The notes: generated by a model not told the origin, from the letters alone. Counted from the first letter of the stretch, positions 7,379 to 15,696 are shown. The stretch: DNA of 20,899 bases from an uncultured Muribaculaceae bacterium (GCA_910585755.1 CAJUFH010000053.1:1-20899), one strand, 5' to 3'. Numbers and translations are program-made.

Positions 7379-7470
7379 CCGCGCCGCTCGCTAAAGCTCG
7401 CTCCACCCGACAGGCTTCGCGAGGAACGGGGCTTTAAGCGCCCCATAGGGGGCGGCACCGGGACAAAAGC
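7379..7470 (+). repeat. Mosaic GC-rich repeat, copy 4
   Basis: 7379-7421 is identical to 4687-4729 (43 bases) and 7448-7470 is identical to 4754-4776 (23 bases). The intervening 25-26 bases are similar but not identical. The hairpin here pairs CGCCCC (7439-7444) with GGGGCG (7449-7454). Its start lies 8 bases after the stop of the second permease, almost the same offset (9 bases) as copy 3 after the HlyD-like gene. Confidence 0.85.
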
Positions 7471-7471
7471 G

Positions 7472-7505
7472 CGAAAAAAGCCGCGCCCGGGACGGGGCGC
7501 GGCTT
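7472..7505 (-). terminator. Rho-independent terminator of the RND-lpxA operon
   Basis: AAGCCGCGCCC (7478-7488) pairs perfectly with GGGCGCGGCTT (7495-7505), an 11-base-pair stem with a 6-base loop. On the minus strand the stem is followed by TTTTTT (7478-7473 complement), a good U-tract. It lies about 45 bases past the lpxA-like stop. On the plus strand the tract after the stem is poor, so it mainly serves the minus-strand operon. Confidence 0.8.
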
Positions 7506-7548
7506 CGTTATATAGGCCGGGGTATTTGGCTTAGCATCAGAAGGGGCG

Positions 7549-8337
7549 TCAGTCGGCGATGTCCAGGGGAATCGCGACGATGCGGGAGTTGTTGGAGCGG
7601 ATGAAGTTGAGGATTTCGGAGCGCACTTCGGAGGGCTCGATGTCGGCCTCGATGCGGCGCATGGCGTTGTAGAGGGAGATACCGCTCTGGTAGATGTTGC
7701 GGTAGGCTTTCGCGATGTCGTCGATCTGCTGGTCGGTGAACTCCTTCTTGCGCATGATGTAGGCGTTGATACCGAAGTATGCGGCGGGGTTGTGGGCGAT
7801 GATGACGTAGGGAGGTACGTTTCCGGCGATACGGCAACCGCCTTTGACGAGTACCCATTTTCCTACTTTGGAGCCTTCGTGGAGGACGCAGTTGGAGGAT
7901 AGGATCGAACACTCCTCGACCTCGCAGTCGCCGGCGATTGTCACGCCGTTTCCGATGACGCACTGGCCCATGATTTTGGTGTCGTGGCCGATATGGGCAT
8001 TCGCCATAATGAAGGAGTCGCTTCCGATAGAGGTTGCGCCTTCGGAGCGTATGCCGCGGTTTATGATCACGTGCTCGCGGATCGTCACGTTGTCGCCGAT
8101 TTCGCAGCGTGTCTCCTCCCCTTTCCAGCGGAAGTCCTGGGGCTCTGCCCCGACAATCGCGCCCTGGAACACGCGGCAGTTGCTGCCCATCGTCGTGCCG
8201 CTCATCACGGAGGCGTATGGGAAGATTTCGCAGTTGTCGCCGATCACGGTGTTCTTGTCGATATATGCGAAGGGGTGGACAGTTACGTTGTTTCCGAGCT
8301 TTGCGGAGGGGTCAACGTAGGCAAGAGAGCTTATCAT
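7549..8337 (-). CDS. lpxA: LpxA-family acyl-ACP:UDP-GlcNAc O-acyltransferase paralogue
   Basis: 262 residues, the usual LpxA length. The N-terminal two thirds is a left-handed beta-helix of hexapeptide repeats (VDPSAKLGNNVTVHPFAYID onward). The family signature EPQDFRWKGEETRCEIGD is at 65-82, IREHVIINRG at 86-95 and NAHIGHD at 113-119, with His118 at the position of the catalytic histidine. NVPPYVI at 173-179 and an alpha-helical C-terminus follow. The predicted reaction is 3-O-acylation of UDP-GlcNAc at the start of lipid A synthesis. The segment after the catalytic His (LHEGSKVGKWVLVKGG) is unlike classical LpxA, and the sequence resembles the second, less studied LpxA-like protein of Bacteroidales, so this may not be the main lipid A enzyme. 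It is the last gene of the RND operon, 22 bases after the channel gene. Confidence 0.8.
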   Translation of the reverse strand: MISSLAYVDPSAKLGNNVTVHPFAYIDKNTVIGDNCEIFPYASVMSGTTMGSNCRVFQGAIVGAEPQDFRWKGEETRCEIGDNVTIREHVIINRGIRSEGATSIGSDSFIMANAHIGHDTKIMGQCVIGNGVTIAGDCEVEECSILSSNCVLHEGSKVGKWVLVKGGCRIAGNVPPYVIIAHNPAAYFGINAYIMRKKEFTDQQIDDIAKAYRNIYQSGISLYNAMRRIEADIEPSEVRSEILNFIRSNNSRIVAIPLDIAD

Positions 8338-8359
8338 AATATTTTATTTAAGTTTAATA

Positions 8360-9757
8360 TTATCGGCCTCCGCCGAGGGACTGGTAGAGGGAGATCAGGG
8401 CGCGGTCGCGGGCGAGCTCGGTCGAGAGGTAGTTCATCTGGGCCGAGAGGAGCGACGACTGGGCGGTGAGGACTTCGAGGTATGTCGTCGAGCCTCCGTT
8501 GTAGGCGAAGAGGTCGTTTGTGTAGTCAACGGCTTTCGTCAGGGCGTCGACCTGCTTTGTCAGGAGAGAGGCCTTCTGGGTCTGCTTGTCGTAGCTTACG
8601 ATGTTGTCCTGGACTTCGGCGGCGGCGCTGAGGAGCTTGTAGCGGAAGTTGTTGAGGGCCTGCTGCTGCTGCGCCTTGGAACCTTTGAGGTTGGCGATGT
8701 TCTGGCCGCGGGAGAAGAGGGGCGCGACGAGGGAGCCGGCGAGGTTCTCGAACCATTTTCCGGGGTTCATGATGAAGGAGCCTACGGAGTTGGTGAAACC
8801 GCCGTTGGAGGTGAAGGAAATGCCTGGGTAGAAGTTCGCGCGGGCCGAGTTCGTGGCGTAGTATGCGGCGGCCAGGCTCTCTTCGGCGGCCTTCACGTCG
8901 GGACGCTGGGCGAGTTCGCGCATGGGGACTCCGTCGCGCAGGATCCGGGGAGCGGTGAGGTGGGCGTTCTCGGGGATGGCGTAGACGCGGGGACCTTCGT
9001 TGAGGAGAAGGGCGAAGGTGTTGTTGGCGGCGTCAAGAGATGCTTCGAGCTCTTCGATCTGGGCGAGGATGCTGTAAAGCTGTCCCTCGCTCTGGACGAC
9101 GGCGGCCTCTGTCGTGCGTCCGGCCTCCTTGAAGTCTTTCATCGTCTGCACGCTCTGTTTCCACAGCTCGGCTGTCTCGCGGGAGAGGGTTAGCTGGGAC
9201 TCGAGGCAGGAGATTGAGTAGTAGGTAGTCGCGACGGCTCCTATGATCTGGGAGCGTACGGCCTGCTGGTAGTCCTGCTGGAGGCGGAGGGCCGCTTCCG
9301 AGGCGCGCTTGCGGTTGAGGGTCTTTGCGAAGACGTCGAACTCCCAGGAGATTGAGAGGGGGATGTTGTAGGTCTTCGACCAGTCGGTAGCGCCGGGGAC
9401 GTCGTGGAACTTCGAGAGGTTCCCCTGGGCGGAGAGGGCGACGGAGGGGAGGTAGCTCAGCCGGGCGCCGAGGACGTTTGCTCGGGCAACCTCGACGTTG
9501 AGGCGGGCGTTCTCGAGGTCGTTGTTGTTGGCGAGGGCCTTGGCGATGAAGTCCTGGAGGAGGGGGTCTGTGAAGACTTCCTGCCACTGGAGGTTTCCGA
9601 AGGCTGCCGAGTCGGGGGCCTGTTTCGATACCTCGGCATACTCCTGGGTGTCAGGAGTATCCGTAGGCATCTCGAATTTTTTGTAGATGTGGCACGACGA
9701 AAGCATCGCCAGTGATAGGCCGGCAGCGAGGGTCAGTGCTATGTTGTTGGATTTCAT
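8360..9757 (-). CDS. RND efflux outer-membrane lipoprotein channel (NodT/OprM family)
   Basis: 465 residues. A lipoprotein signal peptide ends in the lipobox LSSC with Cys22. The mature start (HIYKKFEMPTDTP) and the WQEVFTDPLLQDFIAKALANN segment at about 58-78 are typical of OprM/NodT channels. Two OEP repeats follow, with the conserved RPDVKAAEESLAAAYY at about 293-308, ANFYPGISFTSNGGF at about 314-328, and the end motif YLEVLTAQSSLLSAQ. It forms the outer-membrane exit duct for the RND pump encoded just upstream (19-base gap) and is translated third in the adaptor-pump-channel-LpxA operon. Confidence 0.92.
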   Translation of the reverse strand: MKSNNIALTLAAGLSLAMLSSCHIYKKFEMPTDTPDTQEYAEVSKQAPDSAAFGNLQWQEVFTDPLLQDFIAKALANNNDLENARLNVEVARANVLGARLSYLPSVALSAQGNLSKFHDVPGATDWSKTYNIPLSISWEFDVFAKTLNRKRASEAALRLQQDYQQAVRSQIIGAVATTYYSISCLESQLTLSRETAELWKQSVQTMKDFKEAGRTTEAAVVQSEGQLYSILAQIEELEASLDAANNTFALLLNEGPRVYAIPENAHLTAPRILRDGVPMRELAQRPDVKAAEESLAAAYYATNSARANFYPGISFTSNGGFTNSVGSFIMNPGKWFENLAGSLVAPLFSRGQNIANLKGSKAQQQQALNNFRYKLLSAAAEVQDNIVSYDKQTQKASLLTKQVDALTKAVDYTNDLFAYNGGSTTYLEVLTAQSSLLSAQMNYLSTELARDRALISLYQSLGGGR

Positions 9758-9776
9758 CTGTATGGTTCAGGATAAG

Positions 9777-12700
9777 TTATCGTGAGTACTGTTCGATTTC
9801 GCTCTCGATCGCGTCGTTGTTTGTGTCGCGCCACTTCATCGGGGTGAACTTCTCCTGGATAAGCTGGAAGGCCACGAATAGTGCGGGCACGAAGAAAATC
9901 TGGAGAAGCATGCCGATGAGCATGCCTCCTACGGAGCCTACGCCGAGGGCGCGGTTGCCGTTGGCGCCTACGCCGGAGGCGAACATCATGGGCAGAAGGC
10001 CGATGATGAGGGCCAGGGAGGTCATCAGGATCGGGCGCAGACGGGCTTCGGCGCCGGAAATCGCGGCGTTTACGACGGACATGCCTGTCCTGCGGCGCTC
10101 GAGGGCGAACTCGACGATAAGGATGGCGTTCTTGGCGAGAAGGCCGATCAGCATGATGAGGGCGATCTGGAGGTAGATGTTGTTTGAGACGCCGAACATC
10201 GTCGCGAAGAAGAAGGAGCCCATCAGGCCGAAGGGTATCGAGAGGATAACGGCCCACGGGAGGATGTAGCTCTCGTACTGGGCTGAGAGGAGGAGGTAGA
10301 CGAACAGGAGGCAGAGGCCGAAAATCATGGCTGTCGCGTTGCCCGACTGGCTTCCTTCCTCACGGGTCATGCCGGAGTACTCGTAGCCGTAGCCCTGGGG
10401 GAGGGCCTGGGAGGCCACGCGCTCGATGGCGGCGAGGGCCTGGCCGGTGGAGTAGCCGTCGGCCGGGTTACCGGTAACGGAAATCGACTGGAAGAGGTTG
10501 AAACGGTTCAGGAGGTCGGGGCCGTAGACTTTCGACAGGGTGACGAAGTTCTCCAGGGATGCCATCTTGCCGGAAGCTGAGCGCACCTTTATGTTCTTAA
10601 GGCTCTCTTCGGAGACGCGGGACTCGGGGGGAGCCTGCATCATGACGCGGTAGATTTTGCCGAAACGGTTGAAGTTGGATACGTACATCGAGCCGTAGTA
10701 GCCCTGCATCGCGGAGAGGATGGTGGATGTGCTCAGGCCGGCCTGCTGGGCCTTCGCGGCGTCGATGTCGATTTTGTACTGGGGGAATGTCGGGTTGAAG
10801 GTAGTGTAAGCCACCTTGATTTCGGGCTGCGCGTTGAGCTGGGCCAGGAAGTTCTGGACGACGGCGAAGAAGTCGTCGATGGAGCCTCCGGTCTTGTCTT
10901 GCATCTTGAGCTCGAAACCGTTGGTCGCGGAGTAGCCGGTGATCATAGGGGGCGCGAAGGCAACGACGCGTCCGTCCTTGACGAGCATGTTGGCGGCGCC
11001 GTAGACCTGTCCGAGTATCGCGTCGACGTTTTCGGTTTTTTTGTCGCGTTCGGCCCAGTTCTTGAGCTTGACGATGAAGGTGCCGTAGGTCGCGCCCTGT
11101 CCGGCGATGAAGCTGTAGCCGAGGATTTTCTGGCTGAACTGGACGGCGGGAATCGACATGACGATTTTGTCAACCTGGTCCATTACCTCGGCGGTACGCT
11201 CCTGGGAAGTTCCGGCGGGCATGTCGACCATGACGAAGAAGACGCCGGTGTCCTCGTTAGGCACCAGGGCGGTAGGGGTCACGGCCATACGCCAAACGAG
11301 GATTCCGATCGAGAGGGCTACGCAGACGAAGCTGGAGACCTTGTGGCGGGTGAAGAATGCGACCCACTTGTTGTAGCCGGCGAGCACTTTCGCGTATGCT
11401 TTCTCGAAGGCTTCCTTGAAGGCTTTGGTGAAGAGGCCCCAGACGGCGAGGACGCCGCAGACAATCGCTATGACACCTTTGAGGATGTTCTCGAAGTCGA
11501 ACCACCCGAGCACCATGAAGGTGATCGTGGCGGCGAGGAGGGCGAAGGTCCAGAGGGGGAGCCAGAGGCGGTTCCAGCGGGAGGCTACGCTCTTGGCCAT
11601 TGCCTGTCCGGCGGCCTTGTAGGCTTCGCCCACTCGCTTGGCGAGGGGTTCCTGGTGGCCGTCGGGGGTATGGGGTTTGAGGAACACGGCGCAGAGGGCC
11701 GGGGAGAGGGTCAGGGCGTTCAGGGCCGAGAATCCGATGGCGATTGCCATTGTGATACCGAACTGCTGGTAGAAGATACCGGCGGTACCGGGCATGAACG
11801 ACACGGGGATGAACACGAGCATCATCACCAGGGTTATGGAGATAATCGCGGAGCCGATTTCGCTCATGGCGTCGATGGCGGCCTTACGCGAGCTCTTGTA
11901 GCCCGCGTCGAGCTTGGCATGGACCGCCTCGACGACCACAATCGCGTCGTCGACCACAATCGCGATGGCGAGCACCAGGGCCGAGAGGGTGATCAGGTTG
12001 ACGGAGAAGCCGATGATTTTCAGCACGAAGAAGGTACCGACCAGGGCCACGGGAATCGCGATGGCGGGAATCAGGGTCGAGCGTATGTCGCCCAGGAAGA
12101 GGTAAACGACGAAGAACACGAGGATGAAGGCTTCGATCAGGGTATGGATTACCTTGTTGATCGAGGCGTAAAGGAAGTCGTTGTTGTTCATCGGGATAGC
12201 GAAGTTGAGCCCCTTGGGGAGGTCCTTCTTCATGATTTCGACCTGCGCGAGACAGTCGTTGATAATCTGGGTGGCGTTGGAGCCGGCGGTCTGGAAGACC
12301 ATGCAGACGGAGCTTGGGAGGCCGTTGAGGGTGTTGGCGAAGTCGTAAGTTACCTTGCCGAGCTCGACGTCGGCCACGTCCTTTATGCGGAGCACCTCGC
12401 CGTTGGCGCTTGTGCGGATAACGATATTCTCGAACTCCTCGGGGGTCTCGTAGCGTCCGCGGTATTTAATGGTGTACTGGAAGCTCTGGTTGCCCTGGGC
12501 GCCGAAGGAGCCGGGGGCTGCCTCGACGTTCTGGTCGCGGAGGGCGGCGGCGACGTCAGAGGGGTTGAGGCCGTACTGTGCCATTACTTCGGGCTTGATC
12601 CATATGCGCATGGAGTAGTCACCGCCGAAGCTCATCACGTCGCCGACGCCCTGCACGCGCTGGAGCACCGGGATGACGTTGATTTTCATATAGTTGTCGA

Positions 12701-13166
12701 TGAACTCCGAATCGTAGCCGTCGGGGGTCTCGCTGTAAAGGGCGACGCCGACGAGCATCGACGACTGGCGTTTCTGGGTCAGCACGCCTACCTGGGTGAC
12801 TTCGGCGGGGAGGAGGTTCTGGGCCTTGGCGACGCGGTTCTGTACGTCGACGGCCGCCATGTCGGGGTCGAAGCCCTGCTCGAAGTGGACGTTGATGTTG
12901 GCGGAGCCGGTGTTGGTGGCGGTTGATTCGATGTATGTCATACCCTCGGCGCCGTTGATTGACTCTTCGAGGGGGGCGATCACGGAGTTGAGCACGGCCT
13001 GCGCGTTGGCTCCGGAGTATGTAGTGGAGACCGAGATTGTCGGGGGGGCGATGTCGGGGTACTGGGTCACCGGGAGCGACGCCAGGCCGATCAAGCCGAG
13101 CAGGACGATGAAGATTGATATAACCGTCGATAGTACCGGGCGGTTAATGAATGTATCGAGTTTCAT
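9777..13166 (-). CDS. RND efflux pump, inner-membrane subunit (AcrB/HAE1 family)
   Basis: 1129 residues. N-terminus MKLDTFINRPVLSTVISIFI is the family TM1. Asp406 and Asp407 in TM4 (VVDDAIVVVE) and the Lys of AKNAILIVEFA in the C-terminal half are the proton-relay residues of AcrB-type pumps. Periplasmic porter and funnel segments are present (SVSTTYSGANAQAVLNSVIA; RNQD-type loop PSDVAAALRDQNVEAAPGSF). It should extrude drugs or other amphiphiles by proton antiport as a trimer joined to the adjacent adaptor and channel. It is about 75-90 residues longer than AcrB-size pumps; the excess lies between LCAVFLKP (491-498) and LVPNEDTG (634-641) and includes two additional hydrophobic segments near 534-555 and 563-580. 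Confidence 0.93.
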   Translation of the reverse strand: MKLDTFINRPVLSTVISIFIVLLGLIGLASLPVTQYPDIAPPTISVSTTYSGANAQAVLNSVIAPLEESINGAEGMTYIESTATNTGSANINVHFEQGFDPDMAAVDVQNRVAKAQNLLPAEVTQVGVLTQKRQSSMLVGVALYSETPDGYDSEFIDNYMKINVIPVLQRVQGVGDVMSFGGDYSMRIWIKPEVMAQYGLNPSDVAAALRDQNVEAAPGSFGAQGNQSFQYTIKYRGRYETPEEFENIVIRTSANGEVLRIKDVADVELGKVTYDFANTLNGLPSSVCMVFQTAGSNATQIINDCLAQVEIMKKDLPKGLNFAIPMNNNDFLYASINKVIHTLIEAFILVFFVVYLFLGDIRSTLIPAIAIPVALVGTFFVLKIIGFSVNLITLSALVLAIAIVVDDAIVVVEAVHAKLDAGYKSSRKAAIDAMSEIGSAIISITLVMMLVFIPVSFMPGTAGIFYQQFGITMAIAIGFSALNALTLSPALCAVFLKPHTPDGHQEPLAKRVGEAYKAAGQAMAKSVASRWNRLWLPLWTFALLAATITFMVLGWFDFENILKGVIAIVCGVLAVWGLFTKAFKEAFEKAYAKVLAGYNKWVAFFTRHKVSSFVCVALSIGILVWRMAVTPTALVPNEDTGVFFVMVDMPAGTSQERTAEVMDQVDKIVMSIPAVQFSQKILGYSFIAGQGATYGTFIVKLKNWAERDKKTENVDAILGQVYGAANMLVKDGRVVAFAPPMITGYSATNGFELKMQDKTGGSIDDFFAVVQNFLAQLNAQPEIKVAYTTFNPTFPQYKIDIDAAKAQQAGLSTSTILSAMQGYYGSMYVSNFNRFGKIYRVMMQAPPESRVSEESLKNIKVRSASGKMASLENFVTLSKVYGPDLLNRFNLFQSISVTGNPADGYSTGQALAAIERVASQALPQGYGYEYSGMTREEGSQSGNATAMIFGLCLLFVYLLLSAQYESYILPWAVILSIPFGLMGSFFFATMFGVSNNIYLQIALIMLIGLLAKNAILIVEFALERRRTGMSVVNAAISGAEARLRPILMTSLALIIGLLPMMFASGVGANGNRALGVGSVGGMLIGMLLQIFFVPALFVAFQLIQEKFTPMKWRDTNNDAIESEIEQYSR

Positions 13167-13193
13167 CTGTGATGTTGATGTTTAATGCTTTTG

Positions 13194-14411
13194 TTACTTC
13201 TTCTGGGCGGCAGCCTGCTGCTGGGCCATTGCTGCCTGCTTGGCGGCGAGCTCGGCGGCGTCGACGGGCTTGATCTGCATGTCGGGCTTCACTTTGTTGC
13301 CGACACCTTCGACGACGATTCGCTGGCCGGGCTGGAGGCCGGAGGTAACTACGAAGTTCTTGCCGTCGTTTAGCGCGTCGACATTGATCGGGGTGCTGAC
13401 GGTCTTGTTGGAGTCGTTTACGACGTAAACGAAGCGGAGGTTCTGGATTTCGTAGGTGGCCTTCTGGGGAATAATGATTACGTTATCCTTCACCACGGGT
13501 ACGATAATCTGTCCGGTCGAGCCGCTACGGAGCATGCCGTTGGTGTTCTTGAAACGGGCGCGGACGTTCGCGGCGCCGGTGCTCTGGTCGATGACACCGG
13601 ATACGGTGGCTACCTTTCCGGCTTCGGGATATATCGAGCCGTCGGAGAGGCGGAGCTGTACGGCGGGCATCTCGGCGATTGCCTGTGCGATGCTCTTGGT
13701 GCCGTTGTCGGTCATTTCGAGGAGGTCTTTCTCGTTGATGGAGAAGTAGGCGTAGATGTCGGAGTTGTCGCTGACGGTAGTCAGGGGCTGGACCATTGAG
13801 GGGGACGCGAGGGAGCCTTCGCGGTTGGGGATAACTCCGACGAATCCGTCTGAGGGGGCGGTCACGACGGTGTAGCTGAGGTTCTTTCGGGCGTTAACGA
13901 CGGCGGCTTCGGCTGTGCGGAGCTGGGCCTCGGCCTGCGCGAGCTGGTTCTTGGCGAGCTGGTTCTCGTATTCGCTTATGATGTTCTTGTCGAATAGGCG
14001 CTGCTTGTTCTGGGCTGTCAGGCGGGCTGTCTCAACCGAGGTTTTGGCGGAAGCGAGCTGGGCTACCGCCTGGTCGACGGCAGCCTGGTACTGCACCTGG
14101 TCGAGGGTGAAGAGGGGCTGTCCTTTCCTTACGGCCTGTCCTTCGTCGACGTGTACCTTGGTGATGAAGCCGGAAACGAGGGGCCGTACGTCGATGTCGG
14201 TGCGCCCCTTGATAGTCGCTGCGTATGAGTGGGAAAGGTCGGAATTGCCCGGCTGCACGGTCATGACCGCGATTTCGGGAGTCTGCTGCATCATTGCTGC
14301 CATTTGGGCCGCGGCGTCGTCTTTCTTGCCGCACGATGTCAATGCCATTACCGCGGCCGCTCCGCCCAGGAACATCCCGCGGAGGGCGAGTCGCTTGCTG
14401 TTGTCAGTCAT
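13194..14411 (-). CDS. RND efflux periplasmic adaptor lipoprotein (AcrA family)
   Basis: 405 residues. Lipoprotein signal with lipobox ALTSC, Cys27. First lipoyl half at about 75-103 (VRPLVSGFITKVHVDEGQAV, RKGQPLFTLD), a coiled-coil hairpin at about 105-170 rich in Ala/Gln, second lipoyl half at about 175-195 (VTAPSDGFVGVIPNREGSLA), then beta-barrel and membrane-proximal domains (GVIDQSTGAANVRARFKNTN, LRSGSTGQIIVPV). The C-terminus is Ala/Gln/Lys-rich. It is the first gene of the RND operon, 27 bases before the pump. It joins the pump to the outer-membrane lipoprotein channel in the periplasm. Confidence 0.93.
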   Translation of the reverse strand: MTDNSKRLALRGMFLGGAAAVMALTSCGKKDDAAAQMAAMMQQTPEIAVMTVQPGNSDLSHSYAATIKGRTDIDVRPLVSGFITKVHVDEGQAVRKGQPLFTLDQVQYQAAVDQAVAQLASAKTSVETARLTAQNKQRLFDKNIISEYENQLAKNQLAQAEAQLRTAEAAVVNARKNLSYTVVTAPSDGFVGVIPNREGSLASPSMVQPLTTVSDNSDIYAYFSINEKDLLEMTDNGTKSIAQAIAEMPAVQLRLSDGSIYPEAGKVATVSGVIDQSTGAANVRARFKNTNGMLRSGSTGQIIVPVVKDNVIIIPQKATYEIQNLRFVYVVNDSNKTVSTPINVDALNDGKNFVVTSGLQPGQRIVVEGVGNKVKPDMQIKPVDAAELAAKQAAMAQQQAAAQKK

Positions 14412-14488
14412 TGTCTTACGCTTATTTTTATGATGTATTTTTTATAATTTAAGCAATCAGCGATGAATATTCGCTTGGAAACCGAACG

Positions 14489-14533
14489 CAAAATTAGTCA
14501 ATAAATTAGAGCTGAAATATGATATATGTCATA
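14489..14533 (-). promoter_or_regulatory. Promoter and candidate operator of the RND operon
   Basis: On the minus strand 14496-14489 reads TAATTTTG, a full TAnnTTTG -7 box, giving a leader of about 70 bases to the adaptor ATG. The expected -33 region is covered by the near-palindrome TATGATATATGTCATA (14518-14533; 14 of 16 positions symmetric), with no good TTTG. That placement suits a repressor or activator site, but no regulator gene is adjacent. Confidence 0.45.
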
Positions 14534-14599
14534 CTTGTTGCCGCTTTAACACTATTTAATTATAGTGGCGGCGGTATGCCGGGTTTTGTTTTTTTTTAT

Positions 14600-14607
14600 T
14601 ACATTTG
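14600..14607 (+). promoter_or_regulatory. -7 box just upstream of the lone GT4 gene
   Basis: TACATTTG at 14600-14607 matches TAnnTTTG. Transcription would begin at about 14612-14615, only a few bases before the ATG at 14617, so the message would be nearly leaderless. No -33 TTTG is seen at the usual distance. Confidence 0.45.
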
Positions 14608-14616
14608 CCGCCAAGA

Positions 14617-15669
14617 ATGAAAATCCTGCATATAATATTCACTTTCCGCACCGGGGGGGCGGAGACGATGCTGGTCGACATGATGAACCGGCAGGCCGCG
14701 CTGGGCCACGACGTCGCCCTGCTGATAATCAACGACGGGGTCGACCGTAACCTCCTGTCGACCGTCAGCGACCGGGTTGAGGTGTTCCACTGGCCGCGGC
14801 GTCCGGGTACCGGGAAGCTGCGGCTCGCCCTGCGCCTCAACGCCTGGGTAAGGCTCCGGCACCCCGACGCGGTTCACCTCCACGACCCTAAGCTCCCGGG
14901 GCTTCTCCGGGGGATGGACCGGAAGCTGGTCTACACGGTTCACGCCCTGGGGCTGTCGCAGCGCTATCTGCGCCCCACGGTCAGGCAGTGCGCGATCACC
15001 GACGCGGTAAGGGAGGATGCGCTCCGCCAGTATCCGGCTGCCGACGTTCGCGTCATACCCAACGGCATAGACATTGACAGCATACGGCGCCGCGACTATG
15101 AGCGGCTTCCTGACGGCGGTAGGTTCCGCGTCGTGCAGTCCGGGCGGCTCGACACCGCCACCAAGGGGCAGGACATACTGGTCCGCACCCTGGGCGTTCT
15201 GTCCCGCAGGGGGATAAGGGACGTGTATGTCGACTTTATAGGCGAGGGGGCCGACCGGGGTATGCTCGAGGAGCTTGCCCGGCAGGAGGGGGTGGCCGAC
15301 CGAGTTACCTTCCGGGGGCTGATGACTCGGAAGGAGGTCTACGACGCTTACGCGGACTACGACCTGATGGTCCACCCCTCGCGCTTCGAGGGGTTCGGGC
15401 TGATTATCGCCGAGGCGATGGCCGCCGGGCTTCCGGTGGCGGTCCCGGTCGGAGGGGGCCCCTACGAGGTGATTGACCGGGGGCATCTTGGCGAGACGTT
15501 CGAGCCGGATGATCCGGAGTCGTGCGCCGATGCGGTCGAGCGCGTCCGTGCCGATTACCCAATGGCTCTTATGCGTGCCGAACTGGCGCGGTCGCGTGCT
15601 TCGCTGAGCTACTCGCTCAAAGGGATGGTCGACGAATATGTGCGCCTCTACGAAGAGCTGAATAAATGA
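14617..15669 (+). CDS. GT4 family glycosyltransferase
   Basis: 350 residues, GT-B fold. The N-terminus MKILHIIFTFRTGGAETMLV is the canonical GT4 opening with the glycine-rich loop. VIPNGIDIDSI is at about 147-157, and the donor-binding E-x7-E motif has Glu258 and Glu266 in RFEGFGLIIAEAMAAGLPV. The predicted role is transfer of an activated sugar to a surface glycan or LPS precursor; the acceptor is unknown. I chose the ATG at 14617; an in-frame TTG at 14605 lies within the promoter box and cannot be the start if that box is used. The gene stands alone between the RND operon (divergent) and the glycogen cluster, with its own terminator. Unlike the next three genes, its G and C are nearly balanced on the plus strand. 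Confidence 0.85.
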   Translation: MKILHIIFTFRTGGAETMLVDMMNRQAALGHDVALLIINDGVDRNLLSTVSDRVEVFHWPRRPGTGKLRLALRLNAWVRLRHPDAVHLHDPKLPGLLRGMDRKLVYTVHALGLSQRYLRPTVRQCAITDAVREDALRQYPAADVRVIPNGIDIDSIRRRDYERLPDGGRFRVVQSGRLDTATKGQDILVRTLGVLSRRGIRDVYVDFIGEGADRGMLEELARQEGVADRVTFRGLMTRKEVYDAYADYDLMVHPSRFEGFGLIIAEAMAAGLPVAVPVGGGPYEVIDRGHLGETFEPDDPESCADAVERVRADYPMALMRAELARSRASLSYSLKGMVDEYVRLYEELNK

Positions 15670-15696
15670 GTTTTTCTGCTGTAAAACATAACTGCA

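Noticed and set aside
7927..8046. Non-histidine residue (Asp137) in the LpxA-like protein at a position that is His in E. coli LpxA
   Set aside because: An acidic residue there seems usual in Bacteroidales LpxA proteins as far as I recall, so it is not evidence of lost function.
10899..12926. A 675-codon open frame on the plus strand opposite the RND pump gene
   Set aside because: It is the mirror of a clear RND gene in GC-rich DNA; its translation is His/Asp/Gly/Glu-rich low complexity with no family motif.
14605..14616. TTG start four codons upstream of the GT4 ATG
   Set aside because: The TTG is part of the TACATTTG promoter box, so it would not be in the transcript.
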